A stretch of DNA of 64,000 nucleotides from an uncultured Lachnospiraceae bacterium (GTDB taxonomy: Bacteria > Bacillota > Clostridia > Lachnospirales > Lachnospiraceae). The DNA lies in NCBI GenBank assembly GCA_934351835.1, contig CAKRJP010000012.1, positions 1 to 64,000 of the forward strand, in the 5' to 3' direction. Positions 48,671 through 57,860 of the stretch are shown here, one piece after another. The notes below the pieces were generated by a model, which did no database searches, was not told where the DNA came from, and saw nothing but the letters and a program-made list of their open reading frames with translations. Position 1 is the first letter of the stretch, and every line of letters begins with the position of its first letter. The position numbers and the translations under genes were made by a program.

Positions 48671-49012
48671 ATGTCTCACCGCTTTATAAACAAACCACAA
48701 ACTTCATATTTGAGAAATATACTGATTTCCGTTCTTTTGTTTGCATGTATTTTTGCTGTTTTCTGGTCAGGAGTCTCTTCTATGCAGAAAAAAGTTGACA
48801 GTGAGGGCATACAGACTCTGCAAAATGCGGTCACACGGAGTATCACACGCTGCTATGCCGAGGAAGGAAGTTACCCGGAAAGTCTGGATTATCTCAAAGA
48901 GCATTATGGTCTCTATTACGACGAAAGCAAATATTTTATTGACTATCAGCCTCTCGGCGCAAATATTATACCGGACGTTACGATCATCCAGAAGGGAGGC
49001 GGAAATTCATGA
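48671..49012 (+). CDS. Small pilin-like membrane protein
   Basis: 113 residues: short basic N-terminus, one membrane span (ILISVLLFACIFAVFWSG, about 17-34), then an extracellular domain with the CYAEEGSYPESLDYLKEHYG stretch typical of small pseudopilin-like proteins in Gram-positive pilus loci. It has no clear prepilin cleavage motif. Probably a minor component of the pilus-like complex. The stop codon overlaps the next start (ATGA). Confidence 0.75.
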   Translation: MSHRFINKPQTSYLRNILISVLLFACIFAVFWSGVSSMQKKVDSEGIQTLQNAVTRSITRCYAEEGSYPESLDYLKEHYGLYYDESKYFIDYQPLGANIIPDVTIIQKGGGNS

Positions 49013-49494
49013 AATTCCGACGTTCTGACAAGCACGCCATAGACCTGATTTTTCCGCTGGCAGTTCTATTTGTATTTGCATCTTCTTCTCTGCTGGTATT
49101 GATTTTGTCTGCGCACATTTACGCCAGTCAGACCGATCATGCAAAATCTAACTACCAGAGTTATACACCACTGGCATATATTACGGAAAAAGTACGGCAG
49201 AATGATACTGCAGGCAGCATTTCCATCCAAAACCTGAACGGTACAACCTGCCTTGCATTAAAAGGAACTTCTGATGAGATTTCCTACACGACTTATTTGT
49301 ATGTTTCAAACGGATGGCTAAAAGAACTTCTCATCCGTGACGATACAAAGGCCTCTTTGTCTGCCGGAAAAAATATTATTGAAGCAAAAGATCTTATGAT
49401 CAAGGAGTTAGGGCCACAGGTTTATCAGATTACAGTAACCGCAGAGGACGGTACTTCTGATTCCAGGATTCTGACAGAAAGGAGCGGCCAATGA
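49009..49494 (+). CDS. Single-span extracytoplasmic protein of the pilus-like operon
   Basis: 161 residues. One hydrophobic segment (LIFPLAVLFVFASSSLLVLI, about 13-33) and a soluble beta-rich domain (VSNGWLKELLIRDD). It resembles DUF4860-like proteins found next to GspF and PilT in this family of loci; that recognition is from memory. ATGA overlaps at both ends tie its translation to its neighbours. Likely a minor pilin or assembly factor. Confidence 0.7.
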   Translation: MKFRRSDKHAIDLIFPLAVLFVFASSSLLVLILSAHIYASQTDHAKSNYQSYTPLAYITEKVRQNDTAGSISIQNLNGTTCLALKGTSDEISYTTYLYVSNGWLKELLIRDDTKASLSAGKNIIEAKDLMIKELGPQVYQITVTAEDGTSDSRILTERSGQ

Positions 49495-49994
49495 AACATT
49501 CATCTAACAATCGCTCCGGTTTATTTCTTCTGGAAATCGTGATCGCGATTTTATTTTTCGCAATCGTCAGCGCCGTCTGCCTTCGTGCTTTTGCAAAATC
49601 GCACACACTTAGCCAGCAAGCCTCTGATACCAATCATGCCATTTCCAATATGGAAAATGTCGCAGAGCTTTTAAAGTCCGTAGATCCGGAAGATCTGAAA
49701 AATCATGACAAAATTACCACAACCTTGCAGACAGTTTATCCGGAATTATCCACACAATACCGGATATGGGACATTTATTTTGACTCTGACTGGGAAGCCT
49801 GCAATATTGATGATGCTGTCTATCAAATCACAGCAACGGATAAGACGGATATTTTCACTGATACCGTCTCAGATACTTCAACAACAAATCCGGACAACGG
49901 ACAGTCTGTCCGGACTTACAAACTGACCGCCAGGAACGCATCCGACGGATCAGAGATCGAACAGCTCACTTTGAAATTGCACGCAAAGGAATAA
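49491..49994 (+). CDS. Type IV prepilin-like protein
   Basis: 167 residues. The N-terminus carries a class III prepilin-like sequence: SGLFLLEIVIAILFFAIVSA, with Gly at the expected cleavage point and Glu five residues on, as in G/FTLIE pilins. The hydrophobic helix leads to a globular domain. It is the clearest pilin candidate in the window. A prepilin peptidase would be needed to process it and none is encoded here. Confidence 0.8.
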   Translation: MKHSSNNRSGLFLLEIVIAILFFAIVSAVCLRAFAKSHTLSQQASDTNHAISNMENVAELLKSVDPEDLKNHDKITTTLQTVYPELSTQYRIWDIYFDSDWEACNIDDAVYQITATDKTDIFTDTVSDTSTTNPDNGQSVRTYKLTARNASDGSEIEQLTLKLHAKE

Positions 49995-50012
49995 TATAAA
50001 AGGATATTACTT

Positions 50013-50540
50013 ATGAATCATTCTAAGAAGAATAATTTTCCACTTACAAACATCGGATCTGTCACATTGATGATGATCTTCATCGTCCTGTGCATGGTAT
50101 CATTTGCGGCACTTTCGCTGTCAACTGCAGCGTCTGACTACCAGGCCGCCAAGAAGTCTGCAAAACATGTAAAGGAATATTATCAGGCCTCTAATGAAGC
50201 CGAAGAAACACTTGCCTCTATTGCCGACACACTGGAGACTGCATATCAGTCCTCGAGTAGCACAGACACTTATCTTGAACAGGTACGGGCAGTCTATACC
50301 GAGGGAGCAACTCCTTCCCCGGGGGGCTCATCTACTTCATCAGATGTTTCTGCTCTTACTTTAGAAGACAGAGACAACGGACTCATCATTTCTTACCGCG
50401 TAGCTCTGAACAAGAAACAGGCACTTGCTGTCTCAGTACTGGTCCAGTATGAAGATTCTCTCTACAGAATCACTTCCTGGAAAGTAGTCAACACCACTGA
50501 GTGGAAGGGCGACAATTCTGTAAAATTAATTGGCGAATAA
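50013..50540 (+). CDS. Small membrane protein of the pilus-like operon
   Basis: 175 residues: one membrane span (VTLMMIFIVLCMVSFAALSL, about 18-38), a helical segment, a Ser/Gly/Thr-rich loop (SPGGSSTSSD) and a small beta domain. The layout resembles PilX/TadE-like minor components, but no motif settles it. It lies 18 nt after the prepilin gene and just ahead of the PilT gene. Confidence 0.7.
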   Translation: MNHSKKNNFPLTNIGSVTLMMIFIVLCMVSFAALSLSTAASDYQAAKKSAKHVKEYYQASNEAEETLASIADTLETAYQSSSSTDTYLEQVRAVYTEGATPSPGGSSTSSDVSALTLEDRDNGLIISYRVALNKKQALAVSVLVQYEDSLYRITSWKVVNTTEWKGDNSVKLIGE

Positions 50541-50553
50541 AGGAGATTTTTCT

Positions 50554-51615
50554 ATGAACATAAATACTATAAACTTACTTCAAACGGCAGTAGATTCTCA
50601 CGCATCAGACATCTTTATCATAGCCGGACGTCCGGTTTCCATGCGCCTGAACGGAGTGATCCAAACAGAAAACGGCGAACGTCTGATGCCGGATGACACT
50701 CACGCCATCATTGATCAGATTTATCAGATGGCCGGCAATCGAAATATGTATACACTGGAAGATACAGGCGACGATGATTTTTCTTTTGCTATCCCGGGAC
50801 TTTCCCGTTTCAGGGTCAGTGCCTACAAACAGCGCGGAACTTTGTCCGCAGTCATCCGTATTATTTCTTTTGTTCTTCCGAATTATAAAGAACTGGGGAT
50901 TTCAGAACGGATCATTGATTTCGCTAATTTTTCCAAGGGGCTGGTCCTGGTCACAGGTCCTGCCGGCAGTGGTAAATCCACTTCCCTCGCCTGTATTATC
51001 GACCATATTAACAAGACTTATGACAAACATATTATTACACTGGAAGACCCTCTGGAATTCTTACATCGCCACAACAAGAGTATTGTCAGCCAACGTGAGA
51101 TTAATGTTGACACAGAAAGTTATGTCACCGCTCTCCGCGCCTCTCTCCGCCAGAGCCCTGATGTTATCCTGTTAGGTGAAATGAGAGACTATGAGACTAT
51201 GCAGGTAGCCATGACTGCTGCTGAAACCGGACATCTGATTTTCTCGACACTGCATACTATCGGTGCTGCCAACACTATCGACCGTATCATCGATGTATTT
51301 CCACCGAACCAGCAACGTCAGATTGCCGTACAGTTATCCATGGTACTGCAGGCAGTTGTATCCCAACAGCTTGTGCCAACGGTAGACGGGCGCATGGTTC
51401 CTGCTTTCGAGATCATGACGGTTACCCCTGCCATTCGCAATATGATCAGGGACAACAAGATTCCACAGATTGACGGACTGATCTACTCTTCTGCAAATGA
51501 CGAGCTGATATCTATGGATGCCAGTTTGCTGAAACTATATAAAGATCAGATTATTTCAAAGGATACCGCACTTGCTTACGCATCCAATCCAGAGATGATG
51601 AAGCGGAGACTGTAA
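50554..51615 (+). CDS. pilT: PilT-type pilus motor ATPase
   Basis: 353 residues. N-terminal PAS-like region, then Walker A GPAGSGKST (residues 135-143), the Asp box TLEDPLEF, Walker B VILLGEMRD, and the His box GHLIFSTLHT. This is the PilT retraction-ATPase type (PilB-type ATPases carry a zinc-binding tetracysteine, absent here). The start at 50554 has AAGGAG 8 nt upstream; a longer frame overlaps the preceding gene. As the only motor in the locus, it may power extension, retraction or secretion. A terminator follows. Confidence 0.93.
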   Translation: MNINTINLLQTAVDSHASDIFIIAGRPVSMRLNGVIQTENGERLMPDDTHAIIDQIYQMAGNRNMYTLEDTGDDDFSFAIPGLSRFRVSAYKQRGTLSAVIRIISFVLPNYKELGISERIIDFANFSKGLVLVTGPAGSGKSTSLACIIDHINKTYDKHIITLEDPLEFLHRHNKSIVSQREINVDTESYVTALRASLRQSPDVILLGEMRDYETMQVAMTAAETGHLIFSTLHTIGAANTIDRIIDVFPPNQQRQIAVQLSMVLQAVVSQQLVPTVDGRMVPAFEIMTVTPAIRNMIRDNKIPQIDGLIYSSANDELISMDASLLKLYKDQIISKDTALAYASNPEMMKRRL

Positions 51616-51636
51616 AATAGAATCGTTTTAGGAAAA

Positions 51637-51666
51637 TTTAACCCCCTCAAATTCGAGGGGGTTAAA
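51637..51666. terminator. Bidirectional terminator between pilT and rlmD
   Basis: A perfect 12-bp GC-rich stem (TTTAACCCCCTC at 51637-51648, complement at 51655-51666, loop AAATTC) between converging genes. Confidence 0.93.
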
Positions 51667-51676
51667 TAAAATAAAC

Positions 51677-53086
51677 TTATAAAACTGTTTCTTTCGTCAA
51701 AAGCACGCAGGCTTCTGTATGCACCGTATGCGGGAACTGATCCACCGCCCGCACCTTCCTAAGCTCATATCCATTCGCCCGCAGATACTTCACATCTCGT
51801 GCCAGTGTCGCACTGTCACAGCTGACGTACACAATCTTCTCCGGCTGCATATCCACCATCGTCTGAAGCAGTGACTCCTCACAGCCTTTCCGCGGCGGAT
51901 CTACCACAATCACATCTGCATGTGCCGTCTCGCCGTTATGTTCTCTCTGATATCTGTCATAATATTCCGGCAGGACTTCTTCTGCCTTTCCAACATAAAA
52001 CTCAGCATTCTCAATCCTATTGATCTTCGCATTGTTCTTTGCATCTTCAATTGCCTGCGGTACAATCTCCACACCGTATACCTGCTTTGCTTTCTGTGCA
52101 AGGAATAAAGAAATAGTTCCGATTCCACAATAGAGGTCCCACACAGTTTCCTGCCCGGTAAGACCGGCATATTCCAGTGCCTGCCCGTATAATCTCTCTG
52201 TCTGCACCGGATTGACCTGATAGAATGACAACGGCGAGATCTGATACTGCACATCGCCAATGCTGTCTGTGATATACGTCTTCCCCCACAACAGACGAAT
52301 CTCATTTCCCATGATAACATTCGTCTTTTCTTTGTTAATGCTGAATGTGATACTGGTCATGCCCGGGATTTCACACAGTGAATCTATAATCACCTGTGCA
52401 TGCGGCAGTTTTGTTCCATTGATCACCAGACATACCATAATCTCATGGCTGGTAAATCCATAACGAAGCAACACATGGCGCACCAGCCCGGTATGTTTCT
52501 CCTCATCGTAGGCACTGACCTTACATTTCTTCATATAATCCAGGATCTTCTCCAGAATCTCCTGATTTACCGGAATCCCCAGTGCACAATCTGTATTCGG
52601 GATAATGCTGTGGGTGCGTCCCGCATAAAATCCGGCGATAATATTACCTTCTTTATCTGTTCCGATCGGGAATTGTGCTTTATTTCTATAATGGAACGGT
52701 TCCTCCATTCCTATGATCGGTTCCGTAATCTGCTCCAGTAATTCTTCCGGAACTTCACCGATGCGAAGCAGATTCCCCTTTACTTTATTCTCTTTAAATA
52801 CAAGCTGTCTTCCATAATCCATCTCCTGGATCTGGCAGCCTCCACAGCGTCTTGCCATCGGACAGGCCGGCTCTTTTACTCGGTACTCAGACGCTTCGAT
52901 AACGTTCATCAGCCTTGCATAGCCATAATTTTTCTTGGCTTTCATTACTTTAGCTTCTACCACATCTCCGATAATCGCATCTTTGATAAACAAGGTGTAG
53001 CCATCTACCTTTCCAATACCCTCACCACTAACGCCGATATCTTCAATTTTCACTGTAACAAGATCATTTTTTTTAAACATCGTCAT
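51677..53086 (-). CDS. rlmD: 23S rRNA (uracil-C5)-methyltransferase, RlmD/RlmCD type
   Basis: 469 residues. An N-terminal TRAM domain (about 5-62), an iron-sulfur cysteine cluster (Cys75, Cys81, Cys84 in CPMARRCGGC, fourth in NTDCALG), and a SAM-dependent methyltransferase domain with DLYCGIGTISLFLA, the VVDPPRKG motif and the catalytic cysteine in YVSCDSATLARD. It makes 5-methyluridine in 23S rRNA; Firmicutes often have one enzyme for both U747 and U1939. It starts just after the yhaM stop codon without a clear ribosome site, so it is probably translationally coupled. Confidence 0.93.
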   Translation of the reverse strand: MTMFKKNDLVTVKIEDIGVSGEGIGKVDGYTLFIKDAIIGDVVEAKVMKAKKNYGYARLMNVIEASEYRVKEPACPMARRCGGCQIQEMDYGRQLVFKENKVKGNLLRIGEVPEELLEQITEPIIGMEEPFHYRNKAQFPIGTDKEGNIIAGFYAGRTHSIIPNTDCALGIPVNQEILEKILDYMKKCKVSAYDEEKHTGLVRHVLLRYGFTSHEIMVCLVINGTKLPHAQVIIDSLCEIPGMTSITFSINKEKTNVIMGNEIRLLWGKTYITDSIGDVQYQISPLSFYQVNPVQTERLYGQALEYAGLTGQETVWDLYCGIGTISLFLAQKAKQVYGVEIVPQAIEDAKNNAKINRIENAEFYVGKAEEVLPEYYDRYQREHNGETAHADVIVVDPPRKGCEESLLQTMVDMQPEKIVYVSCDSATLARDVKYLRANGYELRKVRAVDQFPHTVHTEACVLLTKETVL

Positions 53087-53088
53087 GC

Positions 53089-54030
53089 TTAGATACTCGT
53101 CTTTCTGATATTTGACTCGAATAAACGGTTATATCCTAACCAGTCATTGCTCTTTTTCTCTTTAAATAACTCTGTCAGAGTCTGCAGTCTTGCATCTGCA
53201 CAGTCGGCAAAATTAAGAGCAAATGCCTCTGCAAGTGCAGGTTTCTTCGGCGAACCGTATTCTAACTCTCCGTGATGTGCCACGATACAGTGCTTTAATT
53301 CACTGGCAAGTTTAGTCGGAAAATCCGGAATCGTGCGGATTGCATCATCCATCATCTCTACGCCGATTACGATATGACCAAGCAACTGTCCATCATCAGT
53401 ATAATCATTGGTCGGGAATGCAGACAATTCTTTTGTCTTTCCAATATCATGGCAGATTGCTGCTGCATATAATAAATCTTTATTCAAGATCGGATATGCT
53501 CCCACCATGTACTCGCAGAATTTCACAACACTAAGGGTATGTTCTAAAAGACCTCCGGCAAATCCATGATGTACAGTCTTCGCCGCAGAATGAGCCTTAA
53601 ATACCTTGATGAATGTCTCATCATTTACGAAATAATACTCCACTGCCTGACGCAGATACTCATTATCAATCTGCTTGATATATCCAAGTAACTGTGCATA
53701 CATGGACTCTGGATTCTTATCTGTCGTCGGCATATAATCTGCTGCCACATATTCTTCTTCATGGGCCTTTCTGATCTGCTTGATATTGATCTGCAAATTA
53801 TTGTTATAAGTAATGACCTCTCCATATACCTCGATAAAATCCATCTCATCATAATCTGCGATTCCACCGGAATTCGGATCCCATACTTTTCCGTCCAGTG
53901 TTCCGGTCTTATCCTGGAGAATCAGATTATCATATGGCTTTCCATTTCTCGTCTCTGCAGAACGTCTGCTCTTACATAAATAAATATTTCTAATCGTCTC
54001 TCCGTCACATAATGTATTAATGTATCTCAT
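53089..54030 (-). CDS. yhaM: 3'-5' exoribonuclease YhaM (OB fold + HD domain)
   Basis: 313 residues. An OB-fold nucleic-acid-binding domain (about 10-95, VWDPNSGGIADYDEMDFIEV) precedes an HD metal-dependent phosphohydrolase domain with LLEHTLSVVKFCEYM and AAAICHDIGKTKEL, the HD pair. Length and order match B. subtilis YhaM, which trims RNA and DNA 3' ends. Between the HtrA-like gene (23 nt gap) and rlmD, in one operon. Confidence 0.92.
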   Translation of the reverse strand: MRYINTLCDGETIRNIYLCKSRRSAETRNGKPYDNLILQDKTGTLDGKVWDPNSGGIADYDEMDFIEVYGEVITYNNNLQINIKQIRKAHEEEYVAADYMPTTDKNPESMYAQLLGYIKQIDNEYLRQAVEYYFVNDETFIKVFKAHSAAKTVHHGFAGGLLEHTLSVVKFCEYMVGAYPILNKDLLYAAAICHDIGKTKELSAFPTNDYTDDGQLLGHIVIGVEMMDDAIRTIPDFPTKLASELKHCIVAHHGELEYGSPKKPALAEAFALNFADCADARLQTLTELFKEKKSNDWLGYNRLFESNIRKTSI

Positions 54031-54053
54031 TTTACTAATTGCTCCTCTATCTT

Positions 54054-55304
54054 TTATTTTTCACCCGTGGTCACAGTAAATTCTACATCCACATAGCCAT
54101 TATTTCCCTGTCTTTTTCCTGAAAGTTTTACCTTTGCACCGGCTTTCAGTTCCATAAGTGCCGAATGATATGCTGCCACATTCTCCACAGACTTACTGTT
54201 AAATTTTGTAATGATATCTCCGGCCTGAATACCCGCTGCCATCGCAGGGGAATCGGTATCTACTTCTTTGACATAAACACCTTTTGGAATTCCCTGACCT
54301 TCAATCTCAGACGTAACATCTACGCCGTAGATTCCAATGTACGGAATCGTCTCGCCGTTTGACAGCTGTTCTATAATATCCTTCAGATCTGTAATTCCAT
54401 ATGCAGTCACCAGATTCATACTTGACTGTTCTGAAATATCCTGGTCTATAATACCCACAACTTCACCGTTTATATTTATAATAATGCCGCTTCCATTATC
54501 AGCGCTGGCTATATCTGTACAGATCAGACGGTATTTGCCATCTGCTTTGTTAATCACATTTCTGTTTGACGCCACAGTACCAAATCCCATAGCGTCTGTA
54601 TATCCAAACGGACTTCCCAGCACGATCACCGGATCGCCCTTTGCCACTCCGGCAGTACTTCCCAGAGTCGCTGTCTTAATCTGCGACCATGTTGTATCAT
54701 GGATCTTCTGACGATCCACCGCATAAATTCCAAGTCCCAGAGTCGCTTCCTGCTTCTTAAGCGATGCTTCAGCACTGTTTCCATCTGCAAATGTCACTTC
54801 CAGGCTCTTCACATCCTCCGACACATCCGTCTTGCCGAGAATCAAAAGCTCCTTTCCATTATCAGCGACGATCACTCCCGAAGTAACATTCTTCGTATCG
54901 TAAGTTTCCTTCATCCACTCCTGTTCGTTGGAAATACCTGTAATCTCCACGACAGATTTTGCCGCCTCATCGCCGACTTTCGTCAATGAATTCTGAAGCT
55001 GTCTGTAACTTTCTTCATCCAGATCCTCCATCTGCACCTGAACAGCCTGCGCCTCTTCGGTATCTGAAGATTCGGTATCTGCTTCATCTTTCGGAATCTC
55101 TACTTTTGTCGTATTCTTCCCTATCTGCTTCTCGACCAGCGGTTTTGCCGCACAAAAACCAACACTTGCGATCACACCAAACACAAGCCCCAGTCCTGCT
55201 ATTCTGACAATATCTTTCCTCGCCTTTTTCTTATCGTTCACTTCGTCTTTTATCGTTTCCTGCATAAAAGAGTATTCGTCTCTTGGATCTTCATGCTCTG
55301 CCAT
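54054..55304 (-). CDS. HtrA-like membrane protein with PDZ domain and no intact catalytic triad
   Basis: 416 residues: cytoplasmic charged N-terminus, one membrane span (about 33-54), acidic linker, a trypsin-like S1C fold (about 95-305) and a PDZ domain (about 310-405, with GIQAGDIITKFNSKSV). In active DegP/HtrA the His lies in a TNxHV segment; here that region reads LLILGKTDV. The Asp region reads LGLGIYAV and GNSGGP is replaced by DNGSGIII. It appears proteolytically inactive, perhaps a chaperone or sensor. The ATG at 55304 is preferred; a GTG at 55310 is nearer to AAGGAG and is possible. Confidence 0.87.
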   Translation of the reverse strand: MAEHEDPRDEYSFMQETIKDEVNDKKKARKDIVRIAGLGLVFGVIASVGFCAAKPLVEKQIGKNTTKVEIPKDEADTESSDTEEAQAVQVQMEDLDEESYRQLQNSLTKVGDEAAKSVVEITGISNEQEWMKETYDTKNVTSGVIVADNGKELLILGKTDVSEDVKSLEVTFADGNSAEASLKKQEATLGLGIYAVDRQKIHDTTWSQIKTATLGSTAGVAKGDPVIVLGSPFGYTDAMGFGTVASNRNVINKADGKYRLICTDIASADNGSGIIININGEVVGIIDQDISEQSSMNLVTAYGITDLKDIIEQLSNGETIPYIGIYGVDVTSEIEGQGIPKGVYVKEVDTDSPAMAAGIQAGDIITKFNSKSVENVAAYHSALMELKAGAKVKLSGKRQGNNGYVDVEFTVTTGEK

Positions 55305-55351
55305 AGACACATTTTCTCCTTTTTAAGAATATGCGTTTACTAATCTTCTTT

Positions 55352-55380
55352 ATTATACTCTACCGCGGCAACTGTGCCAA
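55352..55380 (-). promoter_or_regulatory. Promoter of the HtrA-like/yhaM/rlmD operon
   Basis: Minus strand TTGGCA (55380-55375), 17-nt spacer, TATAAT (55357-55352), a strong sigma-A promoter giving a leader of about 40 nt. Confidence 0.8.
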
Positions 55381-55449
55381 CAGCAAATGTTCAATATTTA
55401 TCCTTTTATTTACAGGTCAAATAAGGTAGAATAGAGCCAGGTGAATGCT

Positions 55450-57828
55450 ATGAATAAGAAAACAATTACAAAACTAGAATATGACAAAATTATTAATTTA
55501 CTGATAGATCAGGCCACTTCTTTCAGTGGAAAGGAGCGCTGCAGACGACTCAAACCAAAGACTGATATCTCAGTCATCGAGACACTCCAGGAAGAGACTG
55601 CGGCAGCCTTTACCCGCATTGTCAAGAAGGGGCGTTTATCATGCAGCGGATGCAATCCGGTCAATGACTCTTTAAAACGACTGGAGATCGGTTCCACTCT
55701 TGGGGCCGGTGAACTTTTACGCATCTGCAAACTGATCGAGACCGCCGGCCGTGCAAAAGCTTATGGCAGACGCGACAACAACGACTCAGATACAGACTGT
55801 CTGGATCCATATTTTGAGCAGTTAGAACCACTTTCTCTGCTATCTACAGAAATCCGCAGATGTATTATTTCCGATGACGAGATCAGTGATGATGCAAGCC
55901 CTACACTTCGTCAGATCAGACGCTCCATGGGACAGATCAACGACAAGGTACACTCGACATTGTCAAGTCTTGTCAATGGCTCCCTGCGCACGTACCTGCA
56001 GGATGCCATCATCACGATGCGCGGAGACCGCTATTGTCTCCCGGTCAAAGCTGAATACAGAAGTCAGGTCAACGGTCTGATCCACGACCAGTCTTCTACC
56101 GGTTCGACCCTTTTCATCGAGCCGATGGCTGTCGTAAAACTGAATAACGACTTAAAAGAACTTTATGCAAAAGAACAGGAAGAGATTCAGGTAATCCTCG
56201 CCCGCTTAAGTTCTGATGTTGCAGACTATGTTAATACCATCCGTACGGACTACACCGTACTGTCCGAGCTGGATTTCATTTTTGCCAGAGGTAATCTCGC
56301 ACTGGATATGAATGCTTCCAAACCAATCTTTAACACAGAGGGACGCATCCATATCCGCGAGGGACGTCATCCATTGATCGACAAACATAAAGTTGTACCG
56401 ATCACAGTGACACTGGGCGATACCTTTGATCTTTTGATCGTCACCGGACCAAATACCGGTGGTAAGACCGTTTCATTAAAGACTGTGGGATTATTTACCC
56501 TGATGGGCCAGGCAGGTCTTCACATTCCGGCACTGGACCGTTCAGAACTGGCTGTATTTAATAATGTATTTGCAGATATCGGCGATGAACAGAGCATTGA
56601 GCAAAGTCTCAGTACCTTCTCTTCCCATATGACAAATATTGTCTCATTTTTAAAGGATGTTGACGAGAAATCTCTTGTCCTATTCGATGAGCTGGGTGCC
56701 GGTACAGATCCAACGGAAGGGGCAGCACTTGCAACTTCGATCCTGAATCATTTACATGAACGTGGAATTCGCACCATGGCCACCACTCATTACAGCGAAC
56801 TTAAGGTTTATGCGCTGTCCACACCGGGTGTTGAGAATGCCTGCTGCGAATTTGATGTTGCGACTCTCCGTCCGACCTACCATCTGCTGATCGGTATTCC
56901 AGGCAAGAGTAACGCTTTTGCGATCGCAGGCAAGATTGGTCTGCCGGATTATATCATCGATGAAGCCAAAAGCCGCTTGAGCGAACAGGACGAATCTTTC
57001 GAAGATCTCCTGACAGATCTCGAGACCAGCAAACGCACACTCCAGAAAGAGCAGGAAGAGATCGCAGCTTACAAACGTGAACTGGAGAAATTAAAATCTG
57101 AAGCCAAACAAAAGCACGAAAAATTAGAAGCTCAGAAAGAACGTATTTTACGTGAGGCCAATGAACAGGCTCACTCTATTTTGGCAGATGCCAAGGCAAC
57201 CGCCGACGAAACGATGCGCAATTTCCATAAATTTGGGAAAAATGGTATCGATTCTGCCGCTATGGAACGTGAGCGTGAACGTCTGCGCAAGAAGATGAAC
57301 ACCACTGAAAAGGGTATGCAGCGCAAGGTTGAGAAACCTGCAAAGCAGCACAAGGCATCGGATTTTCATCTTGGAGACTCTGTCAAGGTCCTCAGTATGA
57401 ACTTAAACGGTATTGTCAATTCACTTCCTGACGCCCGTGGCAATGTGACCGTACAGATGGGGATTCTCCGATCTCAGATCAACATTTCCGATTTGGAGAT
57501 TATTGAAGAGAAACCGGCTTACGCCGCACAGAAAACACAAAAAACCGGCAAAGGTAAGGTAAAAATGAGCAAATCTCTTTCCGTCAGCCCTGAGATTAAT
57601 CTGCTTGGCAAGACAGTGGACGAAGCTGTCGCTGAACTTGATAAATATCTGGATGACGCCTATCTGGCACACTTGACTTCCGTCCGTGTCGTGCACGGAA
57701 AAGGTACCGGAGCACTCAGAACCGGTATCCATAATTATCTGCGCCGCCAGAAAAAGCATGTAAAATCATTCCGACTGGGAGCATTCGGCGAAGGAGATGC
57801 CGGTGTAACGATTGTCGAATTAAAATAA
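55450..57828 (+). CDS. mutS2: Endonuclease MutS2 (ribosome-collision/recombination factor)
   Basis: 792 residues, close to the usual 785. A core/lever region, then the MutS-type ATPase with Walker A GPNTGGKTVSLKT, and Walker B in LVLFDELGAGTDPTEGAAL. A long charged coiled coil (about 520-640), a KOW-like segment and a C-terminal Smr nuclease domain with VVHGKGTGALR follow. MutS2 suppresses recombination and, in B. subtilis, acts on collided ribosomes. The ATG at 55450 follows AGGTG by about 6 nt; the GTG at 55441 overlaps that site. The response-regulator gene follows after 32 nt. Confidence 0.95.
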   Translation: MNKKTITKLEYDKIINLLIDQATSFSGKERCRRLKPKTDISVIETLQEETAAAFTRIVKKGRLSCSGCNPVNDSLKRLEIGSTLGAGELLRICKLIETAGRAKAYGRRDNNDSDTDCLDPYFEQLEPLSLLSTEIRRCIISDDEISDDASPTLRQIRRSMGQINDKVHSTLSSLVNGSLRTYLQDAIITMRGDRYCLPVKAEYRSQVNGLIHDQSSTGSTLFIEPMAVVKLNNDLKELYAKEQEEIQVILARLSSDVADYVNTIRTDYTVLSELDFIFARGNLALDMNASKPIFNTEGRIHIREGRHPLIDKHKVVPITVTLGDTFDLLIVTGPNTGGKTVSLKTVGLFTLMGQAGLHIPALDRSELAVFNNVFADIGDEQSIEQSLSTFSSHMTNIVSFLKDVDEKSLVLFDELGAGTDPTEGAALATSILNHLHERGIRTMATTHYSELKVYALSTPGVENACCEFDVATLRPTYHLLIGIPGKSNAFAIAGKIGLPDYIIDEAKSRLSEQDESFEDLLTDLETSKRTLQKEQEEIAAYKRELEKLKSEAKQKHEKLEAQKERILREANEQAHSILADAKATADETMRNFHKFGKNGIDSAAMERERERLRKKMNTTEKGMQRKVEKPAKQHKASDFHLGDSVKVLSMNLNGIVNSLPDARGNVTVQMGILRSQINISDLEIIEEKPAYAAQKTQKTGKGKVKMSKSLSVSPEINLLGKTVDEAVAELDKYLDDAYLAHLTSVRVVHGKGTGALRTGIHNYLRRQKKHVKSFRLGAFGEGDAGVTIVELK

Positions 57829-57860
57829 TCTTTTGATGGATATAGGAGGGATCGATTCCC

